In this document: in pieces, positions 12,501-23,394 of the stretch
Position numbering within the stretch: the stretch's first letter is position 1
How the letters are laid out: every line of letters starts with the position of its first letter
Source of the DNA: Dipteronia dyeriana
Taxonomy: Eukaryota > Streptophyta > Magnoliopsida > Sapindales > Sapindaceae
Direction: 5' to 3'
Length of the DNA: 64,000 bases
Assembly (NCBI GenBank): GCA_032871835.1
Contig: CM065301.1
Coordinates: 35,782,405-35,846,404, forward strand
Translations under genes and position numbers: made by a program
Notes under the pieces: model-generated
What the model was told of the DNA's origin: nothing
What the model saw: the letters and a program-made list of their open reading frames with translations, nothing else
Database searches by the model: none

Positions 12501-13241
12501 AAATTATGAAGTTTTTGATAAAGTAACAATTTAATTAATATTCAATAATTAGTTATTGAATAAGTACACTAATTAGTTGGAATAGGAGTCTTGGTGTGGA
12601 AAAGAATTCTGAAAGCTGATAGGATTCTTGGCCACCAAGTAAATCCTCATATATCATCATTAAGGAATTCGGCCAAGCCCTAGAAATCTAGAGGGAGATT
12701 TCGGCCAAGGCTAGTTGAAGGTTTGAGAGATTTTTTATTTACTTGCTTATATAGTTTTTTTAAAAAAAAAATCATCCAACTCATTATGTGAATAATTTGG
12801 CAAAGCAAAGAGAAAAGAGGGAATATTTTTGTTTTTGATAGTGCAGTAGTATCCTTTACATCAAAAAGGTTTTGTGCATAAAATCGAATCGGGTTCACGG
12901 GAGTTTTAATCAAAAGATTTAGAATTCACAAGTGACTAAACGCTCTTTGTTTTTCTGTAGGAGGATTATTATGACTAACAAATGAAAAATATTTTATTTA
13001 TTTCCATCCTTAGGTATACAATTCAAAGAAAGAGAGTCCACACTCCTAGGTGATTCACGTTCGTGATTGGATTGGAAGATCTATCGGATTCTATTCGGTG
13101 TAACTTCAATCGTCACGAGAAAAATGTACGATACTTTTATTATATGTTAATTAATCAAGGGTTAAGGTCTATTCTTTTAAAGGACTATTTTTTGAAATAT
13201 ACCAATATACTTTTTCGCTTTCGCCGTGTGTTTTTCCTACA
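9514..13241 (+). mobile_element. Solo LTR B1 (copia-like) with exact TTAAT target duplication
   Basis: Starts TGTTAGGATTATGCTC at 9514 and ends TTTTTCCTACA at 13241, with TTAAT directly on both sides (9509-9513 and 13242-13246). Most of it matches the reverse complement of 28755-30772 plus 36199-36418, for example the segments around 9911-10110 and 12960-13140. No primer-binding site, polypurine tract or coding frame lies inside, so it is a solo LTR of about 2.4 kb enlarged by a 1,337 bp hAT element at 10918-12254. Confidence 0.82.
10918..12254. mobile_element. Non-autonomous hAT element, 1.34 kb
   Basis: Terminal inverted repeats are TAGGGATGACAAT on the left and ATTGTCATCTCTA on the right. 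The flanking 8-mers are ATAATAGT (10910-10917) and ATAATAGC (12255-12262), seven of eight identical, as expected for hAT. Subterminal regions are rich in inverted 'gggtc/gaccc' and 'gacccg/cgggtc' words. The interior has no transposase frame. It sits inside solo LTR B1, so it is younger than B1. Confidence 0.85.
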
Positions 13242-13419
13242 TTAATCTTATCAATCATACCATTTATATTTTACTTTTGTAAACAATGTAGTACTATTAA
13301 CTTTAATTTGATCGCTATCACCTTTCGATCCCTGCGGAATGATACCTCACTTGCTATATACTTGTTCTTTAAAAACATTTTAAGCATACTTAAGGTCTTT
13401 TATAGATTCTTTTGACAAA

Positions 13420-14415
13420 TGAACTTTACAACAAAAACGTCCTTTGTCACTTTGGCGAGTTAATCTGCATTACATTTGACTATGCCTTTTCTCTATACGT
13501 AACCAAGTTTGCTTTCTTAACCCATTCTTGTGAGCTCTTCATGATTCCCACTCCAGCTTCCAATGGGAACTTGACCATCAGGGCATATGTTGCTGTTACA
13601 ACCATAGACTTAATTAGGAATGGTCTTCCAAACAAGGCGTTGTAGGGCCATTTTTCCGTGTGAACCATAAAAAAACTAAGAGTACCATCTTCTAGCAAGG
13701 GAAGGTATCAATTTTGACTGGTAACTTGACTGTTTCCAATGACCTTACTTCTGCCTTACCGAACCTCTTGAGCGGAATTGTCAGTGTCTGTAAGTCCTTT
13801 CATTGTAGTCCTCGTTGATCGTCACCTCAGCGCTTAAGATATCTACCAAAATTCCATCATCGATTAACACTCTCCTCACTTCTCTATGACCAATGCGAAC
13901 CGACACACAATTGCATCATTCGGTCTAACTTCAAGCCTATGTGCATCTACTTTCGAAAAATACAATTAGGTCCCAACATTTTCTGGCATCTTTTGGCTAG
14001 GCCCGACTGAGTTTACTTTTAAGGCCTTCTAGCTGTTTATCATATCACGGACCTTTGTCATTCTTTCCCTTATGCTTCTCCCTATGTAGTGTCCTCCAAA
14101 GATCGTGGTCGCCCCTTCATTTGCATGCCTCTTGGGATTACCTCTTTTCCTCTGATCATCTTTCTAGGGATCTTTCGACCAGTCATAATTGTTCTTCAAA
14201 ACCACATCCTTCAAGTGTCCTTCCCTGATTAACTTCTCGATGTAGTCTCTTAGTTGGTAGCATTTTGAGGTTTCGTGGCCATTTTCACAGTGGAACTGAT
14301 ACTACTTGTCTCTTCTAGCAAATGTTGACTGTTTCGCAGGTTCCTTGTAGAGGTTTTTATCTTCTATTAAAGCCAGAACTTAGTCTTGCTTCTTCACTAA
14401 AGGTGTGTAACTAGT
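13420..14415 (-). pseudogene. Ty3-gypsy G1: gag C-terminus and protease
   Basis: Read on the minus strand from 14415. There is an ALIEDKNLYKEP segment, then QFHCENGHETSKCYQLRDYIE (about 14205-14300), a CX2C-like knuckle variant typical of plant gypsy gag (C..H..GH.T..C..L...IE.LI..G.L). It is followed by the protease-like RVLIDDGILVDIL around 13850, where a DxG aspartate site is recognisable, and YNALFGRPFL...ALMVKFP (13560-13650). The last is the block after the protease in plant gypsy polyproteins. Many stops and frameshifts interrupt it. Gag packages the element RNA and protease processes the polyprotein. This copy is dead. Its N-terminal half continues at 20669-22298, beyond inserted LTR D-a. 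Confidence 0.8.
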
Positions 14416-15350
14416 TGATTGGTACATTTATGTACCTATTTTAGTCTCCTTATTCCTAACTTTTATGCTTTGTTTCGACTGTTTCTGTGTATATAATATG
14501 TGTTTAAGCCTTGTGTAAGGTCATTTCCCTAAAGTTAGGTGTTTGATCTTAAAGTGAAGCTTTAAAGGCAAATGAGAGCAAAAAGGGCTGAGTTTGGGAA
14601 TTGAAAAGGAATCTGTAAGTTTACCTCGTAGGTTCAAGTTGCAGATAGTCTCCAGACGAGATTGTGAGATCAAGATGTGAATTCAAAGTCGCAGCAATAG
14701 TCCAGAAGATACTGCCAAGTCAGACTGCAACCTCAAACCAGTAGAACAGAATTACTACTTCAATCTGTGAGTTCCATTTAGCTGATCCAACTCACAGAAA
14801 CACTCCAAAAGAGACTACTAATTCAGACTGTGAGTTCAAGCTAGCAGAAACAAGGGGGCTACCAGACATTACGAGATCCATCTCTTAGAACCACCTCACA
14901 GAAGTTGCCAAGAACCTTCTGCCATCTAGATCTGTGAGTTTCAACCAGTAGAAGGATAACTGTGACTTCAATATGCGAGTTCTAACTCGTAGATTTATGT
15001 CGATAGAACCTTATCCACTTGCAGATCAAGATATTTTTAGGGGAAAACTTGACTTTTCACATGCAATTGTTGCCCTAGCCATCAAACATTATAAATACAA
15101 CCTTGTTGGTCTTTAAACATATCTCTCAAATCTTCCAATATACTCTCTTAGAAAGAACCAACCTAGCACCTTCTCTTGTTCTTCAACACCACAAAAGATA
15201 GAGGGAAGCTTTAAAGACTTCTATGGAGGTTCTCCTCCATGGATGTCTCACCACCAGCACCTCTAAACTTCCTTCATCCATCTTTGAAATATATCCAATG
15301 AGTAATGAGAGCAAAATGAAATAGAGATCTTGGTTATCTCTAAACTCTTC

Positions 15351-17500
15351 TGTAGGAACCTCAGTTTTATGATTGACTTATTTTATGAAAAATCGCATAT
15401 GAGATTCAATGTGTAATATGTAGCTTAGGCTTTTGATGGCAAGCGTCCAAGATCCCGGTGAGCTTCAAGAGGTAGTTCACTTGTGCTTATTTCTTATTGA
15501 AGAGATTTAGTTGCACACACTAACATTTTATATATATGCATTTGTTATTGTACACACACACACACACACACTTCATGTTTTTGAGTTGTTGCATGTGTTA
15601 TCATGCATTTCATTCTTAGTCTTAAGTGTGGTGGTTATTATGTGTTTAACTCGTATTCAGTTGTTTGATCGGATACATCTGTGTATGCATGATGGAGTGC
15701 ATGTTTTAGCGTGTTGAGTGACCATTTAAGAAGGCCTCATTCTTCTCTTGGTTTGGTTATTTGGAGTAATGTGTCTAGTTTTTAAAGAATGATTTTCAAT
15801 GATTTAAGTGTTTTTCAAAACTAACCTTTGTACGGCCTTGTTACCCTAACTTTTTATACATTACTTTAAAATGAGTTTTAAAAATTTCTATAGAAACTAG
15901 ACACTCATACCTTTCCAACGGTATATTATTCGTAATATTTCATGGCCGTTCGGATTGGTTTTGAAATCTCCAAAGTGACCATAAAAACAGGGCACCTCTA
16001 TTGTTGTCTGTTTCTAACCTTTGGTCACTCACTAGACCACAACTTTTTCTACAGTCATCCAAATAAGATTTTATTAATTGGAGTAGAAAGTAGACCTCCA
16101 TACATTTTCAACGGTATAGTATATGAAAGGTTTCAAAGTCATTTTGGTCATATTTTGATCCGCTTGAATTTCAAGGTAGAGTGCTTCGAGCGGATTTCGT
16201 TCAACTTTTTACCCTCTCCGGGTGTGAAACAAGTAGCAAAAAACTTGGCAGCCTTTTTCGCTTCAAAACTTTTCACCCCCTCCTGGTGCGAAACCTGTAG
16301 CGAAAAACCTGATTTAGGCAAAAATGTCTTTTCTTATGCAACTCATTTTTACACCTTATATATATCATCTTCTTTCCAAATCAGACCTAAAGCTCTGAAA
16401 TTGAATCCTTAAGAGAGAGAAGTTGACTCTTAGAGAGAGAGAGAGAGCTCTAAGAACACTTTTTTTTACTTAACAAAACTCCCATTCATGCACATCTAGC
16501 ATCATTCTTCATCTTCCAAGCATGGGTCTTCATATGTTTATTAACTAGGTAACTTTTACATGTTCTAGATTGCTTCTTTTCATTCTAATGACATGTATGC
16601 CTAGGTTTAGATTTTATTGCAAATTAAATGCATGCTCTTGTGTTTAAAAGCTCTTATGATATGCTTGTCTTGTTGGTTATTGGTTGAGAATATTGTTTTA
16701 TGATAGCTAGCATTTAGGATGATTTTACCCTTCTAGCTAAATCTCTATGCTTTGCATTTAGATATTGATTAGGTCATATTGATTGCATTTTGATGATTGC
16801 ATTAATAACCATGCCATGCTTAATGACAACATATGCTGAAATGGCCTTGTTTGATAACTAGGATATAATGTTGCAAAACTCTATCTAGTTAAGTCTTTAT
16901 GAGTATTCATTTCGACATTGATATCTAGGAACTGTACTTAGTGACATTCTTAAATTCCTAGATAAGCATTTAGTGTTTTGCTTAGCATTATTTGCATGTT
17001 TGAATATTTCATCATATTCACATAGGTTGTTGAACTCTTCATTGAGTCAAGTTTTATGGCTTTGGTGTGAAGTTGCACAAGCAAGAGAAGTCTTGCAACC
17101 AAGGGTGGGTTGACAAGCAATTGGTCGGGTGCCACTGTAAAAGGCCCAATGGGGTAGAGTATGAGGCGTTAACGCCAAGAGTAGTGTATCAAGGGATATC
17201 ACTAGGGATTGAACCAAGAGTGGTGAGTGGCAGTGTCCATAGCCTGAGGTTGTCGAGAGTGAGAGTCCGAGAATCAATTGAGGGTGTAACCTTTGCTCAT
17301 ATAGTGGATTTCTGTGACCGAGTGTGGCGCACTTAACAGCCCGTGGTTTTTTACCCGTTTGGAGGGTTTTCAATGTATACATCCTGTGTTGTTTTTTATT
17401 TCTGCATTTTTACACTTGATGTTTTATGTCTGTTTATTAAGTGAATTTGAATATTGACTAATCAAGAAAAATTGGTGATTAGCTTGAATAAAACCTATTC

Positions 17501-17543
<43 letters not shown>

Positions 17544-17569
17544 TATTCCCCCCTCTAAGTATATAGACA
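15351..17569 (+). mobile_element. Copia-like LTR segment (families E and F) inserted in D-a
   Basis: The left part (15430-16990) matches repeat E copy 1 at 7130-8245. The right part (17040-17569) has the composition of a plant copia LTR end: GTGGTTTTTTACCCGTTTGGAGGGTTTTC at 17343-17371, then AAAACCTATTCACC followed by a huge C run and CCCCCTCTAAG. The segment begins near TGTAGGAACC and ends near TATAGACA, but the flanks TCTTC and TACAT do not match, so the exact ends are uncertain. No protein frame is supported. (CA)n microsatellite at 15552-15570. Confidence 0.5.
17502..17543. repeat. 42-nt poly-C tract
   Basis: An uninterrupted C run of 42 nt, followed by TATTCCCCCCTCTAAG. It expands the short C run normally found near the 3' end of this type of copia LTR. 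Such tracts are unstable and hard to sequence, so the length is uncertain. Confidence 0.95.
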
Positions 17570-18439
17570 TACATTTAAGGGTTATTTTCATCTTCTCTTC
17601 ATTTTATTTTCTATTTCTTTGATGTGTAATCCCCATTAGGAAATATTTGTAAACCAACACTTGAGCTTGTTATATATGGTATTTACTTAGATTCAACTTG
17701 GATCTTGACTTTATTCTTTGAGCTTATTGTTACATCTCTCTTTTCTTGACATGTATGTTGGTGAATGAGTAGAAATTGATATGTTTACATAAATGAGACT
17801 TTAGATTAAAACAATGATGTAGTGTAATTTAGTGTAAACAAATGATGCAGTGTAAAAGTAGAGTCTCACTTTTGTTTGCGTGTTGGAGACGAAAAGGAAT
17901 CGATATGTATGGATTGATATGAGTGAAAGAGCACATCCGTGTTCCGATTGATTAACTGTGAATGGATCTTGATTGTTAACTCTTGAATAGAGAGAACTTG
18001 ATTTATGCATGCTTATGCTATATTAGGTTGTTTGGTGTATTATTGTTATGCTTAATGGGTCTAGACCTAGACACAATTGTTCATTCCATGCCTTTGGTTT
18101 GGTGATGAGAATTGATTTCGATATTCCTTAATCAGCAAATGAGTCGTAATAATAGATTATTTGGTTTCGGAATCCTTAATCATTGAATCCTTTTTGAATG
18201 GTGCTTGAATGTTTATAATCAACATGACTAGCTTGTGTGTTTGGTGAACTTATGTACCTATTGTAACCACTATCTTGTATATCTCCGAGCCACATTGATT
18301 TTCGTAGCTAGGGTGTTTTACCTTTAGAAGTAGACAAATTTATAGTTCTTTGGAGTGTAATTGATTTACATGTAGTTAGATTTAAAAAGGCATGCACCTG
18401 GTTACATTTCTATCCTTAGTGTAATTTAATTTAGTTTAG

Positions 18440-20424
18440 TGATCGGACCAAAATTGTTATACATTTTGGCTCTCAATTCCATATCCTTTAGCTTGATCTC
18501 GAGCATATTTTGGTGTTTAATGGCTTTATTCTTGTCATTTCAGGCATTCAATGTCTTTTCAAGCAAAAAGTGAGATTTGGTGGCAAAAGAGTTGAAATTA
18601 TAAGAAAAGCTCGTGCAGCACATCCAACTTCTGAATGTCATATATCCCTCCTCAAATTGAACCATGTTTTGATCTATATATATTCAGAAAGCTCCAGAAG
18701 TCTTCTTTTTATCAATTTTACGGATTGCAATTCTGGATTTTCTAGAGGGAGATATACACGTAATGGTGCGCGAGACTGGAAATTACTGTCGCATGGTCTG
18801 TCGCGAGACATGACACACCTGATTCCAGGCCGCGCCATGACGATTTTTCTAGCCATTTTGGAAGGTTAAATGTGACCTTTTGCACCCAAATTCGTCCCCA
18901 AATTTTTCCTAACTATAAATACATCACTTTGCCACAAGTCCCATAATCTTTGAATCCCTTAGTCTTTAATTCATCCTTAAATCCACACTTCATCTTCTCC
19001 ACCAAATTAAGAAAGAGAGAAGCTTTCAAAGGCATCCATGAAGGTTCTTCCTCCATGGATGCCTCCTCACCATCACCAATTTTTTCCATCATCCACCACA
19101 TCCATGAGTAGATAGCAAGGAGAAGGAGTGTTCTTTGACCAAATTTCGAGCTTGACAAAGGAAAGAGCTCTTGGAGGGATTTCTTCAAGGGTTGTATTCT
19201 TCTTAAACTCTTCTCCTTGTTTTTTCTTGTTTTCTAGTTGTGTAATCCCACTTGGAAAATATTGTAAACCTAATTTATGCTCAATATATGTTGGTTGATT
19301 TCATATTCATTTGGGTTTTGATTTGTTCTTGCTATTATTGAATAATCTCTTATCTTGATATGCATGTGTGTGAAGATTGGAAATTGATATGTGTTCATGG
19401 ATGAGATTAAGAGTAGATTAGTGTAATTGTAGGAGTAGTTGTAATCAAATATCCCATTTGTGTGTGTATGTCTTTGGAAGGTCAAAATGCCATGTATGGA
19501 TAGGTATTGAGTGTTTATGGGTTTTTGGTTGTACCTAGGAGGACCAACCCCGGTATAATCTTAACCAATTAGCTCTAAAGAATGAATGAAACTTGTTCTA
19601 TGCATGACCTTGCTAGAGTAGGTTTTGGCTTATGTTCATATGCTTAATGGTAGGGACTTAAGGCACAATTGCTCTAGCCATGACCTTTGAGAGTGATTCG
19701 TGTCTCGAATCCCTTAGTAGAGATTACTAGCACAATTGCTCTAGCTATGACCTTGGGGAGTGATTTGTGTTTGTGAATCTCTCAATTGAGAGAACAAGCC
19801 CTTAGCTTGAATTGAACGTCCTTAATTGAAGGGGGTTGTGAGTTCATGTGATTGGAGAACGCCGTAGTCGTCCAATGGTGAGGACATCTCGGATTAACAC
19901 CCGAGAAGACCTGGTGTTCGATTCCCGATTACGGATGAGGGGTCTCCTTTCTATCCATTTTATATTTTCCCTTAGCTTGAATTGGATGTTCTTAATGCTT
20001 AATAACCACTATTTGTGCACTTATGTATGGTGAGCTTTATGAACCTTGTGTAATCATTCTCATGCATCTCTCCTATCCACCAATTTATTATTTGTCACTT
20101 TAATCACCATTCTCACCTTACCATATTCCTTTTGTTTTATTTTACATTCTTTTTATTTACATACCTTCACATGCACACACACACACAACAACGTAAAATG
20201 CGTACACTTCACACACACCACTTTCACCCTTGCCATGTTCTTATTTACATTACTTTCAATAAACACTAGAACGTGAAACGGTCGACGGATGACACCTTCC
20301 TGTGGACGATACCAACGTTTACCGCTTTACTAGTTTTCAAAACTTTAGAGCACATTGCGTAGGACCTTTTATAAATACTCTTTTGATAATCGCAATTTGG
20401 TTATGACACAAAAAGTGAGTATCA
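18440..20424 (+). mobile_element. Solo LTR D-b with exact TTTAG target duplication
   Basis: Starts TGATCGGACC at 18440, ends GTGAGTATCA at 20424, and is flanked by TTTAG on both sides (18435-18439 and 20425-20429). It is the same family as D-a and as the reverse copy at 48464-49735. Shared features are a CTATAAATACATC promoter word at 18912, the paired CCATGAAGGTTCTTCCTCCATGG block at about 19036, GTGTAATCCCACTTGG at 19240, and the end block ATGACACCTTCCTGTGGACGA. It lies inside D-a, so one member of the family inserted into another. Contains the tRNA-like insertion at 19827-19968. No coding sequence. Confidence 0.85.
19827..19968 (+). mobile_element. Putative SINE-like insertion with tRNA-Glu-like head
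   Basis: Positions 19861-19935 fold like a tRNA. The acceptor stem GCCGTAG/TTACGGA has six of seven pairs. The D arm GTCC-AATGGTGA-GGAC is perfect (19870-19885). The anticodon arm has six pairs around an eight-base loop ATTAACAC (19893-19900). The T arm contains GTTCGATTCC, an almost perfect pol III B box. The D arm and start resemble plant tRNA-Glu. The anticodon arm is three bases too long, so it is not a working tRNA. The unit is bounded by near-identical 28-bp direct repeats (19799-19826 and 19969-19996, 25 of 28) and ends in a T-rich tail, as plant SINEs do. An alternative is a tRNA pseudogene caught in a local duplication. Confidence 0.55.
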
Positions 20425-20668
20425 TTTAGTTTATTCACACACCACACACTATCCACATTATGCATACATGTCATACATATCATTCTTACCCTTTCCATGT
20501 TCTATTTACTTCTCTTTCAATAAACGTTTTAGCTAGAGACAGTTAGATGGATCCCATCTCTTTGTAGGAACGACCCATGCTTACTTGTTATACTAGTCCC
20601 GTGACTTGTTGCATTTGCAAGGTAGATTAGAATAAAAAAATCTTTTTTGACCGACGACTGCTCGATCA

Positions 20669-22298
20669 CTAATGTATTGCCTTCTAAAGACCTTGTTTCC
20701 CTTATAGTCCTTATCCATGCGACCATCTTTATTTTTGCCTGAGTTGTTACTCTTTTGGTCCTTTCTATGGATACCCTTTGAGTTATCTTATTTAGGCTTT
20801 TGGTTCTCATATGGCTGGCCATCATGTATGAACTATCCACTATCCACTATGGGTTATTTGCTCCTCCTCCACCATCGCATATCCTTCCACAGCATCCACC
20901 AGTTGCACATAAGTGATTTCCCATTTCTGCCTTAAACTGAGTGACAGTTGGCTATGCTGCAGACTGTTGATGAAGGCTGACACCACCGCGTCATCAATGG
21001 GGTCTTGAACTTCTAAGACTTCTTAGGAAAACCTACTAAGGTAGTCTTTCACTTTCTCGTCTTTTCTTTGTTTCAAGGTAAAAACGATAGATATTGATTT
21101 TTTTCTATACATGTTGCCTATGAAATGTATGGTGAAAACTTGTATTAATTTTTCAAAGTTCCTAATCTAGCCACCTACAAAGCCACCGAACCATGTAGAC
21201 TCATTTTCACCTAGAGTTTTAGGGAACATCCTACACATGAGCGCATCATCATAATCATATTGCATTATTGGACTCAGTATCTCCTAACATGCTCTCAGGG
21301 TTGTTGTGGGCCTTGAATTGTTTCATATACGGCATCATGAATTTTTCTGTGAAATGAGCCAGTCGAATCCCAATGGAGAATGAGCTGTTAGAGTTCCTGA
21401 TCAACAGATTACCCCCGCCTTGTCTATGTTCAAGTCCCTCTATCCTCCGCAACAAGACTTCTCGCTTACCCTCTAGCTCCACTTATTCATCAAATTTTTA
21501 ACTAACAGTGAGCCCATAAGGATCCCTTGGTATACGTCCTGTAATCTGAGCATTGTGCTGATTTTATCTAACCAAAGGGTTGGTCTCTCGACCCCTTTTA
21601 GATGGGGCATCCTTATTAGTCAAGGTTAACCTGGATCTTCTCCTGCGACCACCATATCCATCTTTTCGGGTATATTCTGCCCTACTTCCATCATATCTTC
21701 CCACGTCTCCTTGAATATTAGACTCCCTATGACCCCTTCCATCTCATTCATCTCGTATTTTATGATCCATGGTGTTCTAGTGAATGTTTTCCCTGGGACT
21801 CTGATCATCTTAACGATCGTCTCTTTTTTAGGAATGTTCTTTTCTCCCACGTTGATCTGCCTTATCTCTACCAGATTTATGACGAGCACCTGGGTTATAG
21901 CCACTACCTCAGAACGCATTTTAGGATCCTGGGCTACCATAGGCTTGGAATGTTGATATGGGGAAGTTAAGTTGGTGGTTGCAGTTATGTTGATTCCTTT
22001 GCTCGTTGCATCATCAATTAACTTTTGTAGGGACTCTTGGATTTGTTAGAATGTATCTGGGGAGGCCCCACAGGGATATTTGTAGAGGTTATCACGATTT
22101 GGCTACTTGTGACTGGAGTTGTGGAAGGTGCTCATTCTCTAGTGGCATTGGCGTCTATTGGGCTAGAGGTGTTAACGTCCTGTACGGTGTTAATGTTGCA
22201 CGGGGATTGACTACTATCTCTACTGTTTGCCACTTTTTACAAATTCTTGAGGCTGATTCTGTAACACAATCTGGTACACCCTTTCTTCTAACGCTAAT
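20669..22298 (-). pseudogene. Ty3-gypsy G1 gag, N-terminal part
   Basis: Minus strand, downstream of the 5' LTR end at 22299 and its ATTAGCGTTAGAAG leader. Recognisable pieces are NLTSPYQ with VAQDPKMRSE (about 21890-21955), ELEGKREVLLRRIEGLE (21430-21480), AHFTEKFMMPYMKQF with NNPESM (21300-21370), and the retrotransposon-gag core in broken frame (VKDYLSRF, DDAVVSAFINSL, about 20930-21060). A close but separate copy is read at 44658-45740 on the plus strand (NLTSVYQ, VVQDPKLRS, PEGKREVLL). Several frameshifts and stops. Its C-terminal half lies at 13420-14415, past LTR D-a. Non-functional. Confidence 0.78.
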
Positions 22299-22446
22299 TA
22301 TTGACGGTGATTTTTGGATTATGTAAAATTAACCACTTGCCAACAAATTGCTACGAATTATCAAATAAACTATAGAAATAAGAAGACAACTCAATCATGC
22401 AAAACTCTAAGTTTTATGTGGAAGACAATGGAAAAACCATGGTTGT
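22299..22446 (-). mobile_element. Gypsy G1 5' LTR, 3' part
   Basis: Minus-strand end of the LTR, closing with ATCACCGTCAATA at 22299. The next bases, ATTAGCGTTAGAAG, resemble the ATTGGCGC-type leader of plant gypsy elements. The matching end of the second family copy is at 44657. The LTR is interrupted at 22446/38429 by copia A2 and continues at 38429-39087. Confidence 0.78.
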
Positions 22447-23133
22447 TGTTGGGGTTTATGCCCTAAATATGTAATTTGTAAATGGATTTATGAAATAAAT
22501 AAAAGGAAAAGTTCAATTCAATCTTGTTGTATTGTTTATTTTATAACTTGTGCATATATTTAACATTCAAGATTGCCGGATGTAATCTCGAACTGTGTAT
22601 ATGAGTGTCATATACGCATGGATACAGTAAGAAACGTGTAATCTAAAGAATCCATAGAAAGAAAATAGAGTTGGGTACACATACAATAATAAAAAAAAAT
22701 TAAATAAAAGGGTTGTGTTGTACGGGAGTGATTGATGTGAAAGTGAGTGCGTGTGTTGACAAAGAGAGAAAATTGTGCAAGTGTGTGCACTGAAATCGAA
22801 GAAAGAGTTTCTTCAAGTCTTTTCTCTACATCCTCCATTCAAGTTCTTGAGACCGTGACACGCTCACACACAGTTACCAGTCCTGGGAGATTGCGAGGAA
22901 AATCGAGTGGTTTAGATAGGAGCACATCGTAAAGTGAAGGAACCTCCAAACGTTGGTAAGATTTTATTCTTCTGATTATATCGATTTCAATTTCCTGTGT
23001 TTACATATTATATGTATTAGTTCCGAAAAATAATTACGATCCCAAGTTCACTGGTCCCAGATCGTTTACGATCAGTAAAAAGAAATTTTAAAACCCAGTT
23101 CCGCTGCATGACCTGTGAACGGGGTTCCAAACA
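22447..23133 (+). mobile_element. Copia A2 5' LTR (internally deleted)
   Basis: Starts TGTTGGGGTTTATGCCC at 22447 and ends GGGGTTCCAAACA at 23133, followed by the primer-binding site. At 687 bp it is about 1.33 kb shorter than the 3' LTR at 36419-38428. The two match until GTTGGGTA (22676; 36640) and again from CACATACAAT (22678; 37974), so a single internal deletion explains the difference. The left flank GTTGT (22442-22446) and the right flank of the 3' LTR GTTGC (38429-38433) agree at four of five bases, fitting one target duplication. Confidence 0.88.
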
Positions 23134-23134
23134 A

Positions 23135-23146
23135 TGGTATCAGAGC
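23135..23146 (+). other. Primer-binding site of copia A2 (initiator tRNA-Met)
   Basis: TGGTATCAGAGC starts two bases after the LTR end and is complementary to the 3' end of plant initiator tRNA-Met, the usual primer of Ty1-copia minus-strand synthesis. Confidence 0.9.
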
Positions 23147-23394
23147 CAAATTATTTTTCGAAACAGGAAATTGTTTTCGATGCTCCTTTATGTATGATCT
23201 TGTATGCACCATCTTTATAATTGTATGGATGTTTATAATTAAATTGTTTAATTTAAACATGGTTGATCGTAAATTTTTATGGTACTGTGGATTTAGGGTT
23301 TATGGGTTGTATAATTTTATTTTTATTTTTACTGTTATTGTGTTGTAAATAAATAAAAATTGTAACATGTAAACGAAGAATTGGAAATGCGCGC

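Larger units (their letters stand above)
8246..13415 (+). mobile_element. LTR-like repeat, family H, split by solo LTR B1
   Basis: Sequence left of 9514 and right of 13241 is one interrupted unit. It carries TATAAATA at 8428-8435, a C-rich leader, a four-fold internal repeat (8862-9128) and, after the inserted B1 element, the close CCTGCGGAATGATACCTCACTTG ... GATTCTTTTGACA (about 13332-13417). This end resembles the family-D LTR ends in the window (CTTTTTTGAC at 20643-20652). It abuts gypsy G1 coding sequence at about 13420. The left edge and target duplication were not found. Confidence 0.5.
14416..20668 (+). mobile_element. Solo LTR D-a inserted in gypsy G1 gag
   Basis: Starts TGATTGGTAC at 14416 and ends CTGCTCGATCA at 20668. 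Flanks are CTAGT (14411-14415) and CTAAT (20669-20673), one mismatch. Joining the flanks restores gag continuity (the codons for Y-T-P-L span the junction on the minus strand), which supports both edges. D-a itself is made of 14416-15350, 17570-18439 and 20430-20668. The gaps are inserted elements (15351-17569 and D-b at 18440-20424). A promoter-like TATAAATACAACC lies at about 15089 and the conserved end block AGGAACGACCCATGCTTAC at 20567-20585. No internal coding sequence. Confidence 0.78.

Noticed and set aside
17047..17382. Overlapping open frames of 89 and 111 residues at 17047-17382
   Set aside because: Both strands open over copia-like LTR sequence, with no recognisable motif.
19861..19935. 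Functional tRNA gene
   Set aside because: Anticodon arm has three extra bases and an eight-base loop, and the T stem has only about three of five pairs.
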